The notes: generated by a model not told the origin, from the letters alone. Positions 35,824 to 46,800 are shown, numbered from the stretch's first letter. The stretch is DNA of 49,175 nucleotides from an uncultured Bacteroides sp. (GCA_947074275.1 CAMTPA010000015.1:1-49175); one strand, 5' to 3'. Numbers and translations: made by a program.

Positions 35824-37290
35824 ATGGCTTTTACTAACAACGTGATGATAGTACGCCACCGACTAATGGCGGAACTTGTAAAACTCTGGAAAAAGAATGA
35901 ATTGGTAGACAAAATAGACCGACTGCCCATTGAACTAACACCCCGAAAATCGAAACACTTAGGTCGCTGCTGCGTACACAAAGAGCGCGCAGTATGGAAA
36001 TACAAATGCCTGCCCTTGCTTGGGTTGGATATGAGCGACGAACACGATGAGTTAGATTCACTCTCGAAATATGCCACCGATGCCTTAAAACGCAATGGCG
36101 AAAAGAAGGAAAACATTCTTTGCGTGATTGATGAAGCTTGTTCGTCGTGTGTGCAAATCAACTACGAAGTATCCAACCTATGTCGTGGATGTGTAGCGCG
36201 CAGTTGCTATATGAATTGCCCCAAAGATGCCATCCGCTTTCAAAAAAACGGGCAAGCGCAAATCGACCACGACGCTTGTATCAGTTGTGGCATTTGTCAT
36301 AAAAGCTGTCCTTACCACGCCATTGTATATATACCAGTGCCGTGCGAAGAGGCTTGCCCTGTGAAAGCCATCACTAAAGATGAAAATGGTGTGGAGCATA
36401 TTGACGAAGATAAATGTATTTATTGTGGCAAGTGCATCAACGCTTGTCCGTTTGGTGCAATCTTCGAGATTTCTCAGGTGTTCGATGTACTCGAAGGCAT
36501 ACGTAAAGGCGAGAAGATGGTAGCAATCATTGCTCCTTCTATCTTGGGTCAGTTCAAAACCACTATCGAAAACGTATATGGAGCATTCAAACAAATAGGA
36601 TTTAGTGATGTGATAGAGGTGGCACAAGGAGCTATGGACACCACCAAAAACGAAGCACACGAACTCTTAGAAAAGTTGGAAGAGGGGCAATCTTTTATGA
36701 CCACCTCGTGCTGTCCATCGTATGTAGAGTTGGTAGATAAGCACATCCCCACTCTAAAACCTTACGTATCGACCACTGGTTCACCGATGTACTACACGGC
36801 ACGTATCGCCAAAGAAAAACATCCCGATGCAAAAATTGTGTTTGTAGGCCCTTGTGTAGCAAAACGAAAAGAAATCCGTAAAGATGGTGCAATAGACTAT
36901 ATGCTGACTTTTGAAGAAATCGGTTCGGTGCTCGATGGTATGGATATTTCATTGGAACAAAGCACACCATTTTCTGTTGTATTTAATTCAGTGCGCGAAG
37001 CACACGGCTTTGCACAAGCAGGCGGTGTGATGGGAGCTGTAAAAGCTTACTTGAAGGAGGAAGCAGACAAGATAAATGCCATTCAAATATCAGATATTAA
37101 CAAAAAAAATATCGCCTTACTACGAGCTTGTGCCAAAACAGGCAAAGCGGGTGGCCAGTTTGTAGAAGTGATGGCCTGTGAAGGAGGCTGCATTACTGGC
37201 CCTTGCACACACAATGATATTGTGGCTGGCCGTCGCCAATTGGCACAAGAGCTGATAAAGCGAAAAGAAACTTATGAAACAATGGATTGA
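35824..37290 (+). CDS. hydA: Monomeric [FeFe] hydrogenase (group B-like) with ferredoxin domains
   Basis: 488 residues, cytoplasmic. An N-terminal helical region with Cys residues (about 1-100) is followed by cysteine-rich iron-sulfur segments (about 105-215): CSSC, CRGCVARSCYMNCP, CISCGICHKSCP, CEEACP and CIYCGKCINACP. The catalytic domain binds the H-cluster through Cys297 in TSCCPSYV (motif 1), Cys344 in FVGPCVAKRKE (motif 2) and Cys452 plus Cys456 in EVMACEGGCITGPC (motif 3); all expected ligands are present. The N-terminal organisation and the Tyr in motif 1 fit the ferredoxin-dependent group B enzymes of gut Bacteroidetes and Firmicutes rather than bifurcating trimers. It reduces protons with electrons from ferredoxin, re-oxidising carriers during fermentation. 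It overlaps hydE by 17 bp and heads the operon. Confidence 0.94.
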   Translation: MAFTNNVMIVRHRLMAELVKLWKKNELVDKIDRLPIELTPRKSKHLGRCCVHKERAVWKYKCLPLLGLDMSDEHDELDSLSKYATDALKRNGEKKENILCVIDEACSSCVQINYEVSNLCRGCVARSCYMNCPKDAIRFQKNGQAQIDHDACISCGICHKSCPYHAIVYIPVPCEEACPVKAITKDENGVEHIDEDKCIYCGKCINACPFGAIFEISQVFDVLEGIRKGEKMVAIIAPSILGQFKTTIENVYGAFKQIGFSDVIEVAQGAMDTTKNEAHELLEKLEEGQSFMTTSCCPSYVELVDKHIPTLKPYVSTTGSPMYYTARIAKEKHPDAKIVFVGPCVAKRKEIRKDGAIDYMLTFEEIGSVLDGMDISLEQSTPFSVVFNSVREAHGFAQAGGVMGAVKAYLKEEADKINAIQISDINKKNIALLRACAKTGKAGGQFVEVMACEGGCITGPCTHNDIVAGRRQLAQELIKRKETYETMD

Positions 37291-38317
37291 TAGCTTACGA
37301 AAAGAGCATCAATTGCCCGATGAGGCATACAAACAACTCTTGACTTGCCTGGATGCAGATGTGACATCATATCTGCACCAACAGGCAAGGGAGGTGACTT
37401 TGTCTTGCTTTGGAAACAAAATATACATTCGTGGCTTGATAGAAATAAGCAACTGCTGTCGGAACGATTGTTTGTATTGCGGCATACGCAAATCGAACAC
37501 ACAGGTAGAACGGTATCGGCTGACGAAAGAACAGATTTTGGAGTGCTGCAAAGAGGGATATGCGTTGGGCTTTCGTACCTTTGTGCTACAAGGAGGCGAA
37601 GACAGAGCACAACCAGTAGATTGGGTAGCAGAGGTAGTGCAAGCCATTCGATTGCAATATCCCGATTGCGCCATCACCCTTTCGCTTGGAGAAATGACAC
37701 GTAACGACTACGAACGTCTATACAAGGCGGGAGCCAATCGCTATTTGCTGCGCCACGAAACTTACAACTCTACCCATTACACCACTTTGCACCCCAAACA
37801 AATGAATATCGCACATCGATTGCAATGTTTACGTTGGCTTAAAGAAATTGGTTTTCAGACAGGAACGGGCATTATGGTGGGTAGCCCCCATCAGCATATT
37901 AGCCACATCATAGAAGATATTCGATTCATCGAAAAGTTACAACCGCAAATGATAGGTATTGGCCCTTTCATTCCACACCAAGACACTCCATTTGCACAGC
38001 AACCAGCAGGTAGTGTAGATATGACATTAAAGCTTATATCAATTTTTCGATTGATGTTTCCTACTGTACTTATTCCATCTACCACAGCACTTGCGTCATT
38101 GGGTAGCGACGGAAGACTACGTGGCATATTGGCAGGCGCAAATGTGGTGATGCCAAATCTATCGCCAGCTACTACCCGAAAAAAATATGCACTTTACAAT
38201 AACAAAGCTTCGCTCGGTGCAGAAGCAGCCGAAGGTCTCGACCTACTTGGTAAACAACTGGCAACCATAGGCTACGAAATTTCTACGGAACGAGGAGATT
38301 ATAAAAAACAACTATGA
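37274..38317 (+). CDS. hydE: [FeFe] hydrogenase H-cluster radical SAM maturase HydE
   Basis: 347 residues, the usual length. The radical SAM cluster motif C62-x3-C66-x2-C69 lies in NCCRNDCLYCG, followed by FVLQGGED (SAM-binding GGE-type motif). RHETYNSTHY, GIMVGSPHQ and MPNLSPATTRKKY are HydE/BioB-family phrases. HydE processes the HydG-derived Fe-cysteine-CO/CN synthon toward the dithiomethylamine-bridged diiron subcluster. The C-terminal region lacks the auxiliary cysteine triplet of some HydE proteins; that cluster is known to be dispensable and not universal. Translation is probably coupled to hydA and hydG through its overlaps. Confidence 0.94.
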   Translation: MKQWIDSLRKEHQLPDEAYKQLLTCLDADVTSYLHQQAREVTLSCFGNKIYIRGLIEISNCCRNDCLYCGIRKSNTQVERYRLTKEQILECCKEGYALGFRTFVLQGGEDRAQPVDWVAEVVQAIRLQYPDCAITLSLGEMTRNDYERLYKAGANRYLLRHETYNSTHYTTLHPKQMNIAHRLQCLRWLKEIGFQTGTGIMVGSPHQHISHIIEDIRFIEKLQPQMIGIGPFIPHQDTPFAQQPAGSVDMTLKLISIFRLMFPTVLIPSTTALASLGSDGRLRGILAGANVVMPNLSPATTRKKYALYNNKASLGAEAAEGLDLLGKQLATIGYEISTERGDYKKQL

Positions 38318-39735
38318 CCTACAACGTAACATCAGAAAAAGCCGAAGCGTTTATCAACCATTCGGAAATAGAAAATACATTGGCATACGCCGAGGCTCAC
38401 AAGCACGACCGCCAATTAGTAGAACATATATTGGAAAAAGCGGCACAACACAAAGGGCTAAGCCATCGTGAAGCCGCCATCCTCCTCGCCTGCGAAGAGA
38501 GTGATTTGACACAACGCATATTCGACCTCGCAAAAGAGATAAAACAAAAATTTTATGGTAACCGCATAGTAATGTTTGCCCCACTCTATCTATCGAATTA
38601 TTGTGTGAATGGGTGTACTTACTGCCCTTATCACGCTAAAAATAAAAGTATCTCGCGCAAAAAACTATCGCAAACAGAAATCGAAAAAGAGGTGATAGCA
38701 CTTCAAGATATGGGACATAAACGTTTGGCACTCGAAGCAGGAGAACATCCCCAACACGCCCCTATCGACTACATACTCGAATCGATTGAAACCATTTACA
38801 GCATTAAACACAAAAACGGTGCTATACGCAGAGTAAATGTAAACATTGCAGCTACTACGGTAGAGAATTATCGCAAACTAAAAGAAGCTGGTATTGGCAC
38901 CTACATTTTATTTCAAGAAACCTATCACAAAGAAAACTACGAGGCTTTGCATCCCACAGGCCCGAAAAGCAACTATGCCTATCACACCGAAGCGATGGAT
39001 AGAGCGATGGAAGGTGGCATAGACGATGTAGGTATCGGAGTGCTATTTGGTTTGAATACCTACAAATACGATTTTGTGGGGTTGATGATGCACGCCGAAC
39101 ATTTAGAAGCCCGTTTTGGCGTAGGTCCACACACCATAAGTGTGCCACGCATTTGCCCCGCCGACGATATTGAAACCACCGATTTCCCCAATGCCATATC
39201 CGATGCCATATTTAAACGTATTGTGGCAGTGACACGTATTGCAGTGCCCTACACAGGCATCATTATCTCTACACGCGAATCGGAAAAATCGCGCAAAGAG
39301 GTACTTGAGATAGGTGTGTCACAAATAAGTGGAGGTTCTAAAACCAGTGTAGGTGGGTACGCAGAACCAACTCCTGACGCTGAAAACTCTGCACAATTTG
39401 ACATCAGTGACCAACGTACCTTAGACGAAATTGTGAGCTGGCTACTCGATTTAGGGCACGTTCCCAGCTTCTGCACAGCTTGTTATCGAATGGGACGTAC
39501 AGGGGATCGCTTTATGTCGCTTATTAAATCGGGGCAAATAGCCAATTGCTGTGCTCCCAACTCACTCATCACGTTAAAAGAATACTTAATGGATTATGCT
39601 TCGGACAATACACGCAGCAAAGCGGTAAAGATGATAGAGCAAGAAGTAGAAAAAATACCCAATCCGAAAGTAAAAGAGATAGCGAAACGAAATTTGCAAG
39701 AAATCGCAGAAGGTAAACGCGATTTCAGGTTTTAA
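38314..39735 (+). CDS. hydG: [FeFe] hydrogenase H-cluster radical SAM maturase HydG
   Basis: 473 residues. The N-terminal radical SAM motif is C97-x3-C101-x2-C104 in NYCVNGCTYC, and the C-terminal auxiliary cluster motif C-x2-C-x22-C lies in CTACYRMG to ANCCAPN; both are required for tyrosine lyase activity that yields CO and cyanide on iron. Other signatures are LALEAGEHP, LFQETYHKENYEALHP and SVPRICPADD. The frame overlaps hydE by 4 bp (ATGA), indicating translational coupling. Full length, nothing missing. Confidence 0.96.
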   Translation: MTYNVTSEKAEAFINHSEIENTLAYAEAHKHDRQLVEHILEKAAQHKGLSHREAAILLACEESDLTQRIFDLAKEIKQKFYGNRIVMFAPLYLSNYCVNGCTYCPYHAKNKSISRKKLSQTEIEKEVIALQDMGHKRLALEAGEHPQHAPIDYILESIETIYSIKHKNGAIRRVNVNIAATTVENYRKLKEAGIGTYILFQETYHKENYEALHPTGPKSNYAYHTEAMDRAMEGGIDDVGIGVLFGLNTYKYDFVGLMMHAEHLEARFGVGPHTISVPRICPADDIETTDFPNAISDAIFKRIVAVTRIAVPYTGIIISTRESEKSRKEVLEIGVSQISGGSKTSVGGYAEPTPDAENSAQFDISDQRTLDEIVSWLLDLGHVPSFCTACYRMGRTGDRFMSLIKSGQIANCCAPNSLITLKEYLMDYASDNTRSKAVKMIEQEVEKIPNPKVKEIAKRNLQEIAEGKRDFRF

Positions 39736-39746
39736 TCATTTAAAAT

Positions 39747-40934
39747 ATGAAACATCCTGCCACTCCTCACGCCAATAGGCTTCATATTGTTTTGTTGGGA
39801 CGAACCAACAGCGGTAAATCATCACTTATCAATGCACTAACTAAACAAGATACAGCTTTGGTATCGGATAAGCCCGGCACTACCACCGACCCTGTGACCA
39901 AAGCTATGGAGATACACGGCATTGGCCCTTGCCTCTTTATAGATACTCCCGGATTTGATGATAATAGCGAATTGGGGACGCTACGCATACAACGTACACA
40001 AAAGGCAATAGAACGTGCCGATATTGCATTGATGCTATGTCAACCCGATATGATTGAAGAGGCTACTTGGCTAAAATTGCTACAAGAGAAAAAAATTCCT
40101 ACTATATTGATTTTGAACAAAGCAGATATTCGTGACAACGTAGCACGAGATGCTCAAATGATAGAAAAGAAAAGCAGTGAATCGCCCATTATCATAAGTG
40201 CGCTAACCAATGATGGTATAGAGAGTATTCGCAATGCTATTCTATCTCGCCTACCCGAAGATTTTGATGCACAATCAATCACTCGCAATTTGGTAGGTGA
40301 AGAAGACCTTGTGCTACTTGTAATGCCACAGGATTTACAAGCACCCAAAGGGCGTTTAATATTGCCACAAGTGCAAACGATTCGTGAGCTGTTGGATAAA
40401 AAGTGTTTGGTAATGAGCTGCACCACCGACAAACTTTCTGCTACGTTAAAGACTTTGGCTTATTCACCCAAACTCATCATTACCGATTCACAAGTATTTA
40501 ATGCAGTATATGAGCAAAAGCCTGCCGATAGTTTATTGACATCTTTCTCAGTGTTGTTCGCTGCTTATAAAGGTGATATAGATTACTACGTACAAAGCGC
40601 ACCCATCATTGGACAACTTACAGAAGAGTCACGTGTGTTGATAGCCGAAGCCTGCACACACGTACCCCTAAATGAAGATATTGGCAGAGTGAAACTTCCT
40701 CGCTTGTTGCGGCAAAAAATTGGAGAGAAACTACATATTGATATTACGACTGGAAATGATTTTCCAAAAGATTTGAGTAGTTACGATTTAATCATTCAGT
40801 GTGGTGCTTGTATGTTCAATCGGAAACACGTGCTCAGCCGAATAGAGCAGGCGAAAGAACAACACATACCTATGACAAATTATGGTATTGCATTGGCCTA
40901 CTTAGGAGGTATCTTAGATAAGATTTCTTTCTGA
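39747..40934 (+). CDS. hydF: [FeFe] hydrogenase H-cluster maturation GTPase/scaffold HydF
   Basis: 395 residues. The Era-like GTPase domain (about 10-175) has G1 GRTNSGKSS, G3 DTPGFDD and G4 NKAD. A dimerisation domain follows, then the C-terminal [4Fe-4S] scaffold with C-x-H in EACTHVP and CxxC in QCGACMFN. The residue before CxxC is Gln where many HydF proteins have His, a position known to vary. HydF carries the diiron precursor built by HydG and HydE and delivers it to HydA. It lies 11 bp after hydG and the operon ends at a strong hairpin. Confidence 0.95.
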   Translation: MKHPATPHANRLHIVLLGRTNSGKSSLINALTKQDTALVSDKPGTTTDPVTKAMEIHGIGPCLFIDTPGFDDNSELGTLRIQRTQKAIERADIALMLCQPDMIEEATWLKLLQEKKIPTILILNKADIRDNVARDAQMIEKKSSESPIIISALTNDGIESIRNAILSRLPEDFDAQSITRNLVGEEDLVLLVMPQDLQAPKGRLILPQVQTIRELLDKKCLVMSCTTDKLSATLKTLAYSPKLIITDSQVFNAVYEQKPADSLLTSFSVLFAAYKGDIDYYVQSAPIIGQLTEESRVLIAEACTHVPLNEDIGRVKLPRLLRQKIGEKLHIDITTGNDFPKDLSSYDLIIQCGACMFNRKHVLSRIEQAKEQHIPMTNYGIALAYLGGILDKISF

Positions 40935-40945
40935 CCCTATATTAT

Positions 40946-41016
40946 AAAAAAAAAGAGACTCCATATACTATATCATTATCTTTACAATAATGAGTAATAT
41001 ATGGAATCTCTTTTTT
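40946..41016. terminator. Bidirectional terminator between hydF and hisS
   Basis: A long stem (AAAAAGAGACTCCATATACTA region pairing with 40990-41016, a few mismatches) has an A-run on the left and a T-run on the right, so it can terminate both converging transcripts. It lies 11 bp after the hydF stop and 28 bp from the hisS stop. Confidence 0.85.
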
Positions 41017-41044
41017 CAATAAAATTCCCCCAATAAATGAGGCC

Positions 41045-42409
41045 TTATTTTGAAACAATAGTTATCAACTCATCAATAGAAACAAGTTGTTGATCGCCTA
41101 TTTCCATATTCTTTAATGTCATTTTTCCTTCGTTCATTTCATTTTCGCCAATGATAGCCACAAACGGAATATTTTTAGCGTTAGCATAGCTCATTTGTTT
41201 TTTCATCTTCGACGAATCGGGAAATATCTCTGCACAAATACCAGCGGCACGAGCCTTTGCCAAAAGCGGCATCGCATAAGCAGCTTCTTTAGCTCCAAAG
41301 TTCACAAAAAGCAAACGTGTACCATTTACAGCTTCTTTGGGATATAAATCCAATTGGTTAAGCACATCAAAAATGCGGTCGGCACCAAATGAGATTCCCA
41401 CTCCCGAAACACCCGACATACCAAATACACCTGTCAAATTATCGTAGCGTCCACCACCTGTAATGCTTCCTATTTGCACATCCAATGCTTTTACTTCAAA
41501 AATAGCACCTGTGTAATAGTTCAGCCCACGAGCCAAAGTCAAATCAAGTTCTATCTCATTCTTCAGCCCCATCGCATCGAGTGTAGATAGAATAAACTCA
41601 CTTTCTTCTACTCCTTTTAAACCTATTTCGCTGGCAGACAACACTTCTTTTAAAGTTGCTAATTTCTCGGCATTTGTTCCGCTAAGCAAAATAATAGGCT
41701 GAAGTTTTTCGATAGCCTCATCGCTAATACCTTTACTTATAAGCTCGGCATTTACGTTATCCAAGCCAATCTTGTCAAGCTTGTCGATAGCCACCGTTAT
41801 GTCTACTATCTTATCGGCTTCGCCTATAATTTCGGCAATACCCGAAAGTATTTTGCGATTGTTTATCTTAATGCAAACACGTATACCAAACTTGCTGAAT
41901 ACCGTATCTACTATTTGCATCAACTCCACCTCGTTCAAAAGCGAATCGCTGCCTACCACATCGGCATCACATTGATAAAACTCACGATAACGACCTCGTT
42001 GAGGGCGATCGGCACGCCAAACAGGCTGAATTTGGTAGCGTTTGAAAGGAAATGTTATTTCATCACGGTGCATCACCACATAGCGTGCAAAAGGAACTGT
42101 CAAATCGTAACGCAGCCCTTTCTCACAGAATTTGCTTGCAAGCTTGGCAGCATTGCGACTTAGTAGTTCTTCATCTGTAATCCCACTAAAATAGTCGCCT
42201 GAATTTTGGATTTTAAAAAGCAGTTTATCGCCTTCATCACCGTATTTTCCCATCAAAGTAGATAGCATCTCCATAGCAGGAGTTTCTATTTGTTGAAATC
42301 CATACAAGTGGTATACATCGCGAATGGTGTTGAATATGTAGTTACGTTTCGCCATTTCTACCGGCGAAAAATCACGAGTTCCTTTCGGTATACTGGGTTT
42401 TGCTGCCAT
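41045..42409 (-). CDS. hisS: Histidyl-tRNA synthetase
   Basis: 454 residues, class II aminoacyl-tRNA synthetase charging tRNA-His in the cytoplasm. Motif 1 region is near [15 protein letters not shown], motif 2 is [12 protein letters not shown] with [18 protein letters not shown], the histidine-binding signature is [13 protein letters not shown], and motif 3 is [11 protein letters not shown]. The C-terminal anticodon-binding domain starts near residue 360. Converges on hydF and follows ribB with its own promoter. Confidence 0.97.
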   Translation of the reverse strand: MAAKPSIPKGTRDFSPVEMAKRNYIFNTIRDVYHLYGFQQIETPAMEMLSTLMGKYGDEGDKLLFKIQNSGDYFSGITDEELLSRNAAKLASKFCEKGLRYDLTVPFARYVVMHRDEITFPFKRYQIQPVWRADRPQRGRYREFYQCDADVVGSDSLLNEVELMQIVDTVFSKFGIRVCIKINNRKILSGIAEIIGEADKIVDITVAIDKLDKIGLDNVNAELISKGISDEAIEKLQPIILLSGTNAEKLATLKEVLSASEIGLKGVEESEFILSTLDAMGLKNEIELDLTLARGLNYYTGAIFEVKALDVQIGSITGGGRYDNLTGVFGMSGVSGVGISFGADRIFDVLNQLDLYPKEAVNGTRLLFVNFGAKEAAYAMPLLAKARAAGICAEIFPDSSKMKKQMSYANAKNIPFVAIIGENEMNEGKMTLKNMEIGDQQLVSIDELITIVSK

Positions 42410-42438
42410 AATCTTTTTATTTGTTAATTTTCAGAGTG

Positions 42439-42469
42439 CAAATTTACAGGAAAATATTGGTTCTGTAAA
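42439..42469 (-). promoter_or_regulatory. Promoter of hisS
   Basis: Minus-strand TAAATTTG at 42439-42446 matches TAnnTTTG, with TTTA (three of four) 19 nt upstream at 42466-42469. The hisS start codon is 29 bp downstream. Confidence 0.55.
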
Positions 42470-42488
42470 CTATACTTCTATAAATAAA

Positions 42489-42525
42489 TTGGTGGCACAG
42501 CTTCCGAACGAAACTGTGCCACCAA
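42489..42525 (-). terminator. Rho-independent terminator of ribB
   Basis: A perfect 12-bp stem (TTGGTGGCACAG at 42489-42500, complement at 42514-42525) lies 15 bp past the ribB stop; a modest T-rich tail follows on the minus strand. Confidence 0.8.
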
Positions 42526-42539
42526 CTTATTCTTCATTA

Positions 42540-43163
42540 CTACAAATTGTGCGTAGTGCGATACTTTTGTAAATCTTTGATAGAAATAATCTTCAAGTTA
42601 AAACGTCGAGCTATTTCTATAAGCTGAGGCAAACGCGCCATTGTTCCATCGGGATTGAGTATCTCAATCAATGCACCACCGGGCTTCAACCCAGCAAGAC
42701 GCGTTATATCGATTACCGCCTCTGTATGTCCGTTGCGTTCGAGCACTCCCCCATCGGCTGCATACAATGGAAAGATATGCCCGGGACGAGCTAACTCATC
42801 TGGTCGCACACCTCCTGACACCAATGCCTTTATTGTGGCTGCTCTATCATAGGCCGAAACCCCTGTGGTGCAACCATAGCCACGCAAATCTACCGACATT
42901 GTGAAAGGAGTTCCCAAGATTGAGGAATTATCGTCCGACATCGCATTTAGTTGCAACTCTCTGCATCGTTCTTTTGTCAATGGCACACAAAGTAATCCCT
43001 TGCCATTTGTTATCATAAAATTCACAATTTCGGGTGTTATCATTTCACCAGACACAACAAAATCGCCTTCATTTTCGCGATCTTCATCGTCCACTATAAT
43101 AATAATTTGCCCTTGACGGATGGCTTCAATACCCTCTTCTATTGTATTCAATGGTTGATTCAT
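42540..43163 (-). CDS. ribB: 3,4-dihydroxy-2-butanone 4-phosphate synthase
   Basis: 207 residues, the size of the monofunctional enzyme, with no fused GTP cyclohydrolase II domain. Active-site signatures are present: [11 protein letters not shown] (metal and substrate binding) near the N-terminus, [20 protein letters not shown] and [11 protein letters not shown]. It converts ribulose 5-phosphate to the four-carbon riboflavin precursor plus formate in the cytoplasm. Isolated from other rib genes here; it has its own promoter and terminator. Confidence 0.96.
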   Translation of the reverse strand: MNQPLNTIEEGIEAIRQGQIIIIVDDEDRENEGDFVVSGEMITPEIVNFMITNGKGLLCVPLTKERCRELQLNAMSDDNSSILGTPFTMSVDLRGYGCTTGVSAYDRAATIKALVSGGVRPDELARPGHIFPLYAADGGVLERNGHTEAVIDITRLAGLKPGGALIEILNPDGTMARLPQLIEIARRFNLKIISIKDLQKYRTTHNL

Positions 43164-43185
43164 TTTGTAACTCTAAAATTTTACG

Positions 43186-43216
43186 CAAAATTAGGTAAAT
43201 AACAAAAGCAAACAAA
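43186..43216 (-). promoter_or_regulatory. Promoter of ribB
   Basis: Minus-strand TTTG (43213-43216), a 19-nt spacer and TAATTTTG (43186-43193) match both parts of the Bacteroidetes consensus exactly, 22 bp before the start codon. This is the best promoter match in the window. Confidence 0.7.
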
Positions 43217-43325
43217 AGCTATCACTTGCATTTTAATTATTATTTTCCTGCACCAACCAGCTCCTATCAGATGTTAACAGTTTAATTGTCAACTCTTCAT
43301 ATTCAACCCGACAACTGTTCACACT

Positions 43326-43859
43326 CTATTTATCAATTGTTTGAATTGTACTCTCAAACTCATTAGCGTCGAGCGGAACAGAGTCATCGTATGTTGCACA
43401 TACTGTTCCTTGCCTATTGGTTATGTAAATACGTGGCACGCCCGAATAAGCAAAAAGATCGTATACTGTTCTGTCTGCTTGCGCCGAATAAGGTAGTGAG
43501 AAATGATTTTCCTCCCAATAAGCAGCCACATTCTGTTCTCCCTCCGAGCGACTGATAGCTATCCATCGCATTCGTTCATTGTCTTTATTGCGTTCATAAA
43601 CCTCATTAATGATTGGCATCGCTTGCTTACAATCGCCACAGGGCGTGTAAAAAAACACAATTACCGCTACATAGCCTTTTAGAGATTCATTACTATACAC
43701 AACACCATCATTGGCTGTTACCGAAAAAACAGGAAGTGAATCACCTACTCGCACTTTAGTTGTGCCACTGTTTTTATCATCAGAAGTAATACAGCCTGCG
43801 AATAATAACATTATAAATGTTATCACCCACAGGCTTTTCAAACTCTCTCTATATTTCAT
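43326..43859 (-). CDS. TlpA/AhpC-like thioredoxin-fold lipoprotein
   Basis: 177 residues. A lipoprotein signal peptide with lipobox FAGC (about residue 22) is followed by a thioredoxin fold. The redox motif is CGDC in FFYTPCGDCKQAMP (about residues 75-80), with the cis-Pro region at SGVPRIYITN. Such proteins act as periplasmic thiol-disulfide oxidoreductases or peroxiredoxin-like reductants. CGDC is less usual than CPPC or CGYC. It starts only 5 bp after the giant T9SS protein gene, so it is probably co-transcribed with it and may help its disulfide handling, which is inference. Confidence 0.87.
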   Translation of the reverse strand: MKYRESLKSLWVITFIMLLFAGCITSDDKNSGTTKVRVGDSLPVFSVTANDGVVYSNESLKGYVAVIVFFYTPCGDCKQAMPIINEVYERNKDNERMRWIAISRSEGEQNVAAYWEENHFSLPYSAQADRTVYDLFAYSGVPRIYITNRQGTVCATYDDSVPLDANEFESTIQTIDK

Positions 43860-43864
43860 TTCGT

Positions 43865-46800
43865 TTAGTTTTTTACCATTACTTTTCCATTTTGCACAAC
43901 CTGAGCAGTACGTACATACACGATATATACACCTCTTTCAATAGATATTATTTGACTGCAACTGTTTATTCCTACAAGATGTTCGCATACTCTACCAGCC
44001 GTATCATAAACAACGATTTCTTCAATCAGGTCATTTTTATCCGAGGTAACCCAAATAGTACCTCTTTCAATTGAAGATATTGTAATACTTTCTTTTAAAT
44101 CATCTTCAACACCTGTAGAAAAAATAAGTAAATAGCGTCCGTTGGTATTACCGGGCAATTCCATATCTTTATCACTTTCTATAGGAACAATTGTATTGGT
44201 ATAAGTATCGCACAAGGCTAACCCATCAAACAACTCAGCATTTTCAAAACGCATCACCACAGCCTCTTCACTATTGCTATAAATACCCAATGGAATGGTA
44301 GACACACCTTTAATTGTCTGTATCTGCATTGCTTGATTATTGGCTATTGTATATACCATTGGGCATTCTTCCCAATTACCATCCAACAAAGTGGGTAAGT
44401 CAAAGGTTTCGTTCTCGTTCCATTCATCTTCTATCATACACAAAGAGGCCGTACCCGACACTCCATTGCGCGTAGCCGTAATATAAAGTTGTTTTATTGC
44501 GTCTCCGTTGAAACTCCTTGTCAATAGTGTATTGCCAGCAGCATTATAATCGGTCATCATATCAGCTTGATAAACCACTTTTGGATTGACACTTGCACCA
44601 TCGGCCAACTGCACAAAGAAGCCCTGCATAGGTGCAATACTTGTATCAGCATCCGCATCCGATGCGCTAACACTTCCATCCATTATTACTCCCAATTGTT
44701 TATCACCAGTCATCAACCAATAAGCCGATTTAAAATCTGTATTAACGTTGAAAAACTTTTTCATATCAAGATAAGTCATAAATGGGTTTGCAAGTAAATA
44801 CAACTTATTGGTCTTATCGTTATTACCAAGATTATTGCCTCCCGTGCTCGCATCCTTAAAACTAAGTAAGGCATCACATTCACCGCCATTTTTCAGGTTA
44901 TCACTTGCCAGCTTTCCCAGCTCCGATCCACGTATAGCAGATACATTTGTACGGTCGCCTACATCACTTGCATCTTCGTCGGTGTAATAGTCAAAGTGAG
45001 TATCATTTTTGGGCAAACGGAAAGTTGTATTCAGTTGAGTATCATCAGCAGGTACCGATTTGATGCTAAAACCAACACCAGGAATATAAGGCACCGCCAC
45101 ATCATTGTAGACACTACTCCATGCAGCCTTTACCGCCACATTGCGTTGGGTTTGCAAAACTGGGTCAGTAGTTGCACCGTTAAAATCGTACACAGTGGCT
45201 TGCACCTTATCCCATCCGCGTTGATATACAGCTTGTTGAAATCTATCGTTGTAAACGTTACTGTAAACAATATCTTCAAAAGCATTTGTTTCTTGTCCTC
45301 CCGTAACCGATAAAGTGTACATATCACCTGCGACAACTCCTTTAAGCGGAGACCCTAACAGATACCACCGCTTTGTGTTGATGGAGAAATCAACTCTTGC
45401 CACATTGTAAACAAGTTTGTGAGGATTCATCAACGTTGCCCCAGCTCCAAAGTAAATCTGTTCGCAACGATTAGCATAAAAAGAGGTACAAGGATAATAA
45501 AACGGTTCAACCGCAGTTTCTGGCACTTTGTTTGTAATAGCCATATCAAACTCGATGTTATCAGTTGCCATACCAATCTCACTTTCACTCGTTGTCATAT
45601 CCAAAGCGTGAGTTGTAGCACTGGTATTAAGACTTACCAACTTGGGAGCTTTCAAACCTGCTTCGGTAAGAATAATCTTTGTATTAAAAATAGGAGTAAA
45701 CGATTTTCGTTCGTTCAGCAATGTTCCGTCGTAATTATCATCATTTGCCATATAGCTCGATGAACAATAAAAATCAATGGCTTCAGCTCTTTTCCAATTG
45801 GCATCATTATTCCAATTCCGACTAAAAACTCCCGTACTAATTTCCTGAGGTGTCCAAATCTGATATTCAGGAACTACTTTCATTGGAATAAAAACGCTAC
45901 CTTCACAAGTATTAGCAACTCCAGCCACTTCACTGTACTCGCTTATGAAAAACTTCAATGTATAGCTATACCCCTCTCTAAAATTGACTGGTAGTTTGCC
46001 CGAATCATCTTTATAAAAATAAATTGCAATATAATCACCCGTATTAGAGCTTATTACAGCGTCGGGGTCGGTTTTATGTACATTTATTAGTTGAATAACA
46101 CCTACTACATCGCCCAAGTGTCCCTCTTTAGCAGCAATAGGGTCGTCAGTATCGGCAAGTATTATTTGACGGTATCGTTCGCTCGACTCAATCACATCGC
46201 TAATTTCCTTAAAATCTTTATGACTAAATTCAGCGTAACGAATCGGTATTTTTAAATAAGGAATGGAATAGCGATCTGTATCATTCAAGTTATTGCTACT
46301 CAATTCTTTTATTTGACTAAGCCCTACGCGTACTGGAACAATAGGAATGCCATAATTTACATTCGTTTCACCCAATGCCATCGCAGGTGCAAGATCCGAA
46401 GATGTAATAGCAATAGCTTGAGCATCTAAACAAATAACAGAAGACAAAGGACGATTACCTCCTACTATCATACTTGCATTGATTGTTTTAGCAATTGGTA
46501 TGGCCAATATATCATTTATGTAGCCCATCACATTCTTTATCAACGGGTTGTAAGACGTTTTATAAAGCATTAAGGTATTATCATCATCAAAGCCTGTACC
46601 TGGATGGTCAGTAGTTAAATCTATCAATAACTTGCGCATAGCAGGCAAATATCCATTGGCAGCGTCTGATGGATAATCTGAAACCTTTCCTGCAGTATAA
46701 TACATAGATCTAAATTTCTCTAAAGCATCCTTTATAGATATATAATTTAAACCAGTTCCTTCGGTGGCTTCTTTCACATACGACTCCGAACTGAGGTCTG

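Noticed and set aside
43164..43325. Possible tRNA or small RNA in the gap between ribB and the thioredoxin-like gene
   Set aside because: No cloverleaf arms or TTC loop were found. The gap holds the ribB promoter and an imperfect inverted repeat. No tRNA or rRNA gene was seen anywhere in the window.
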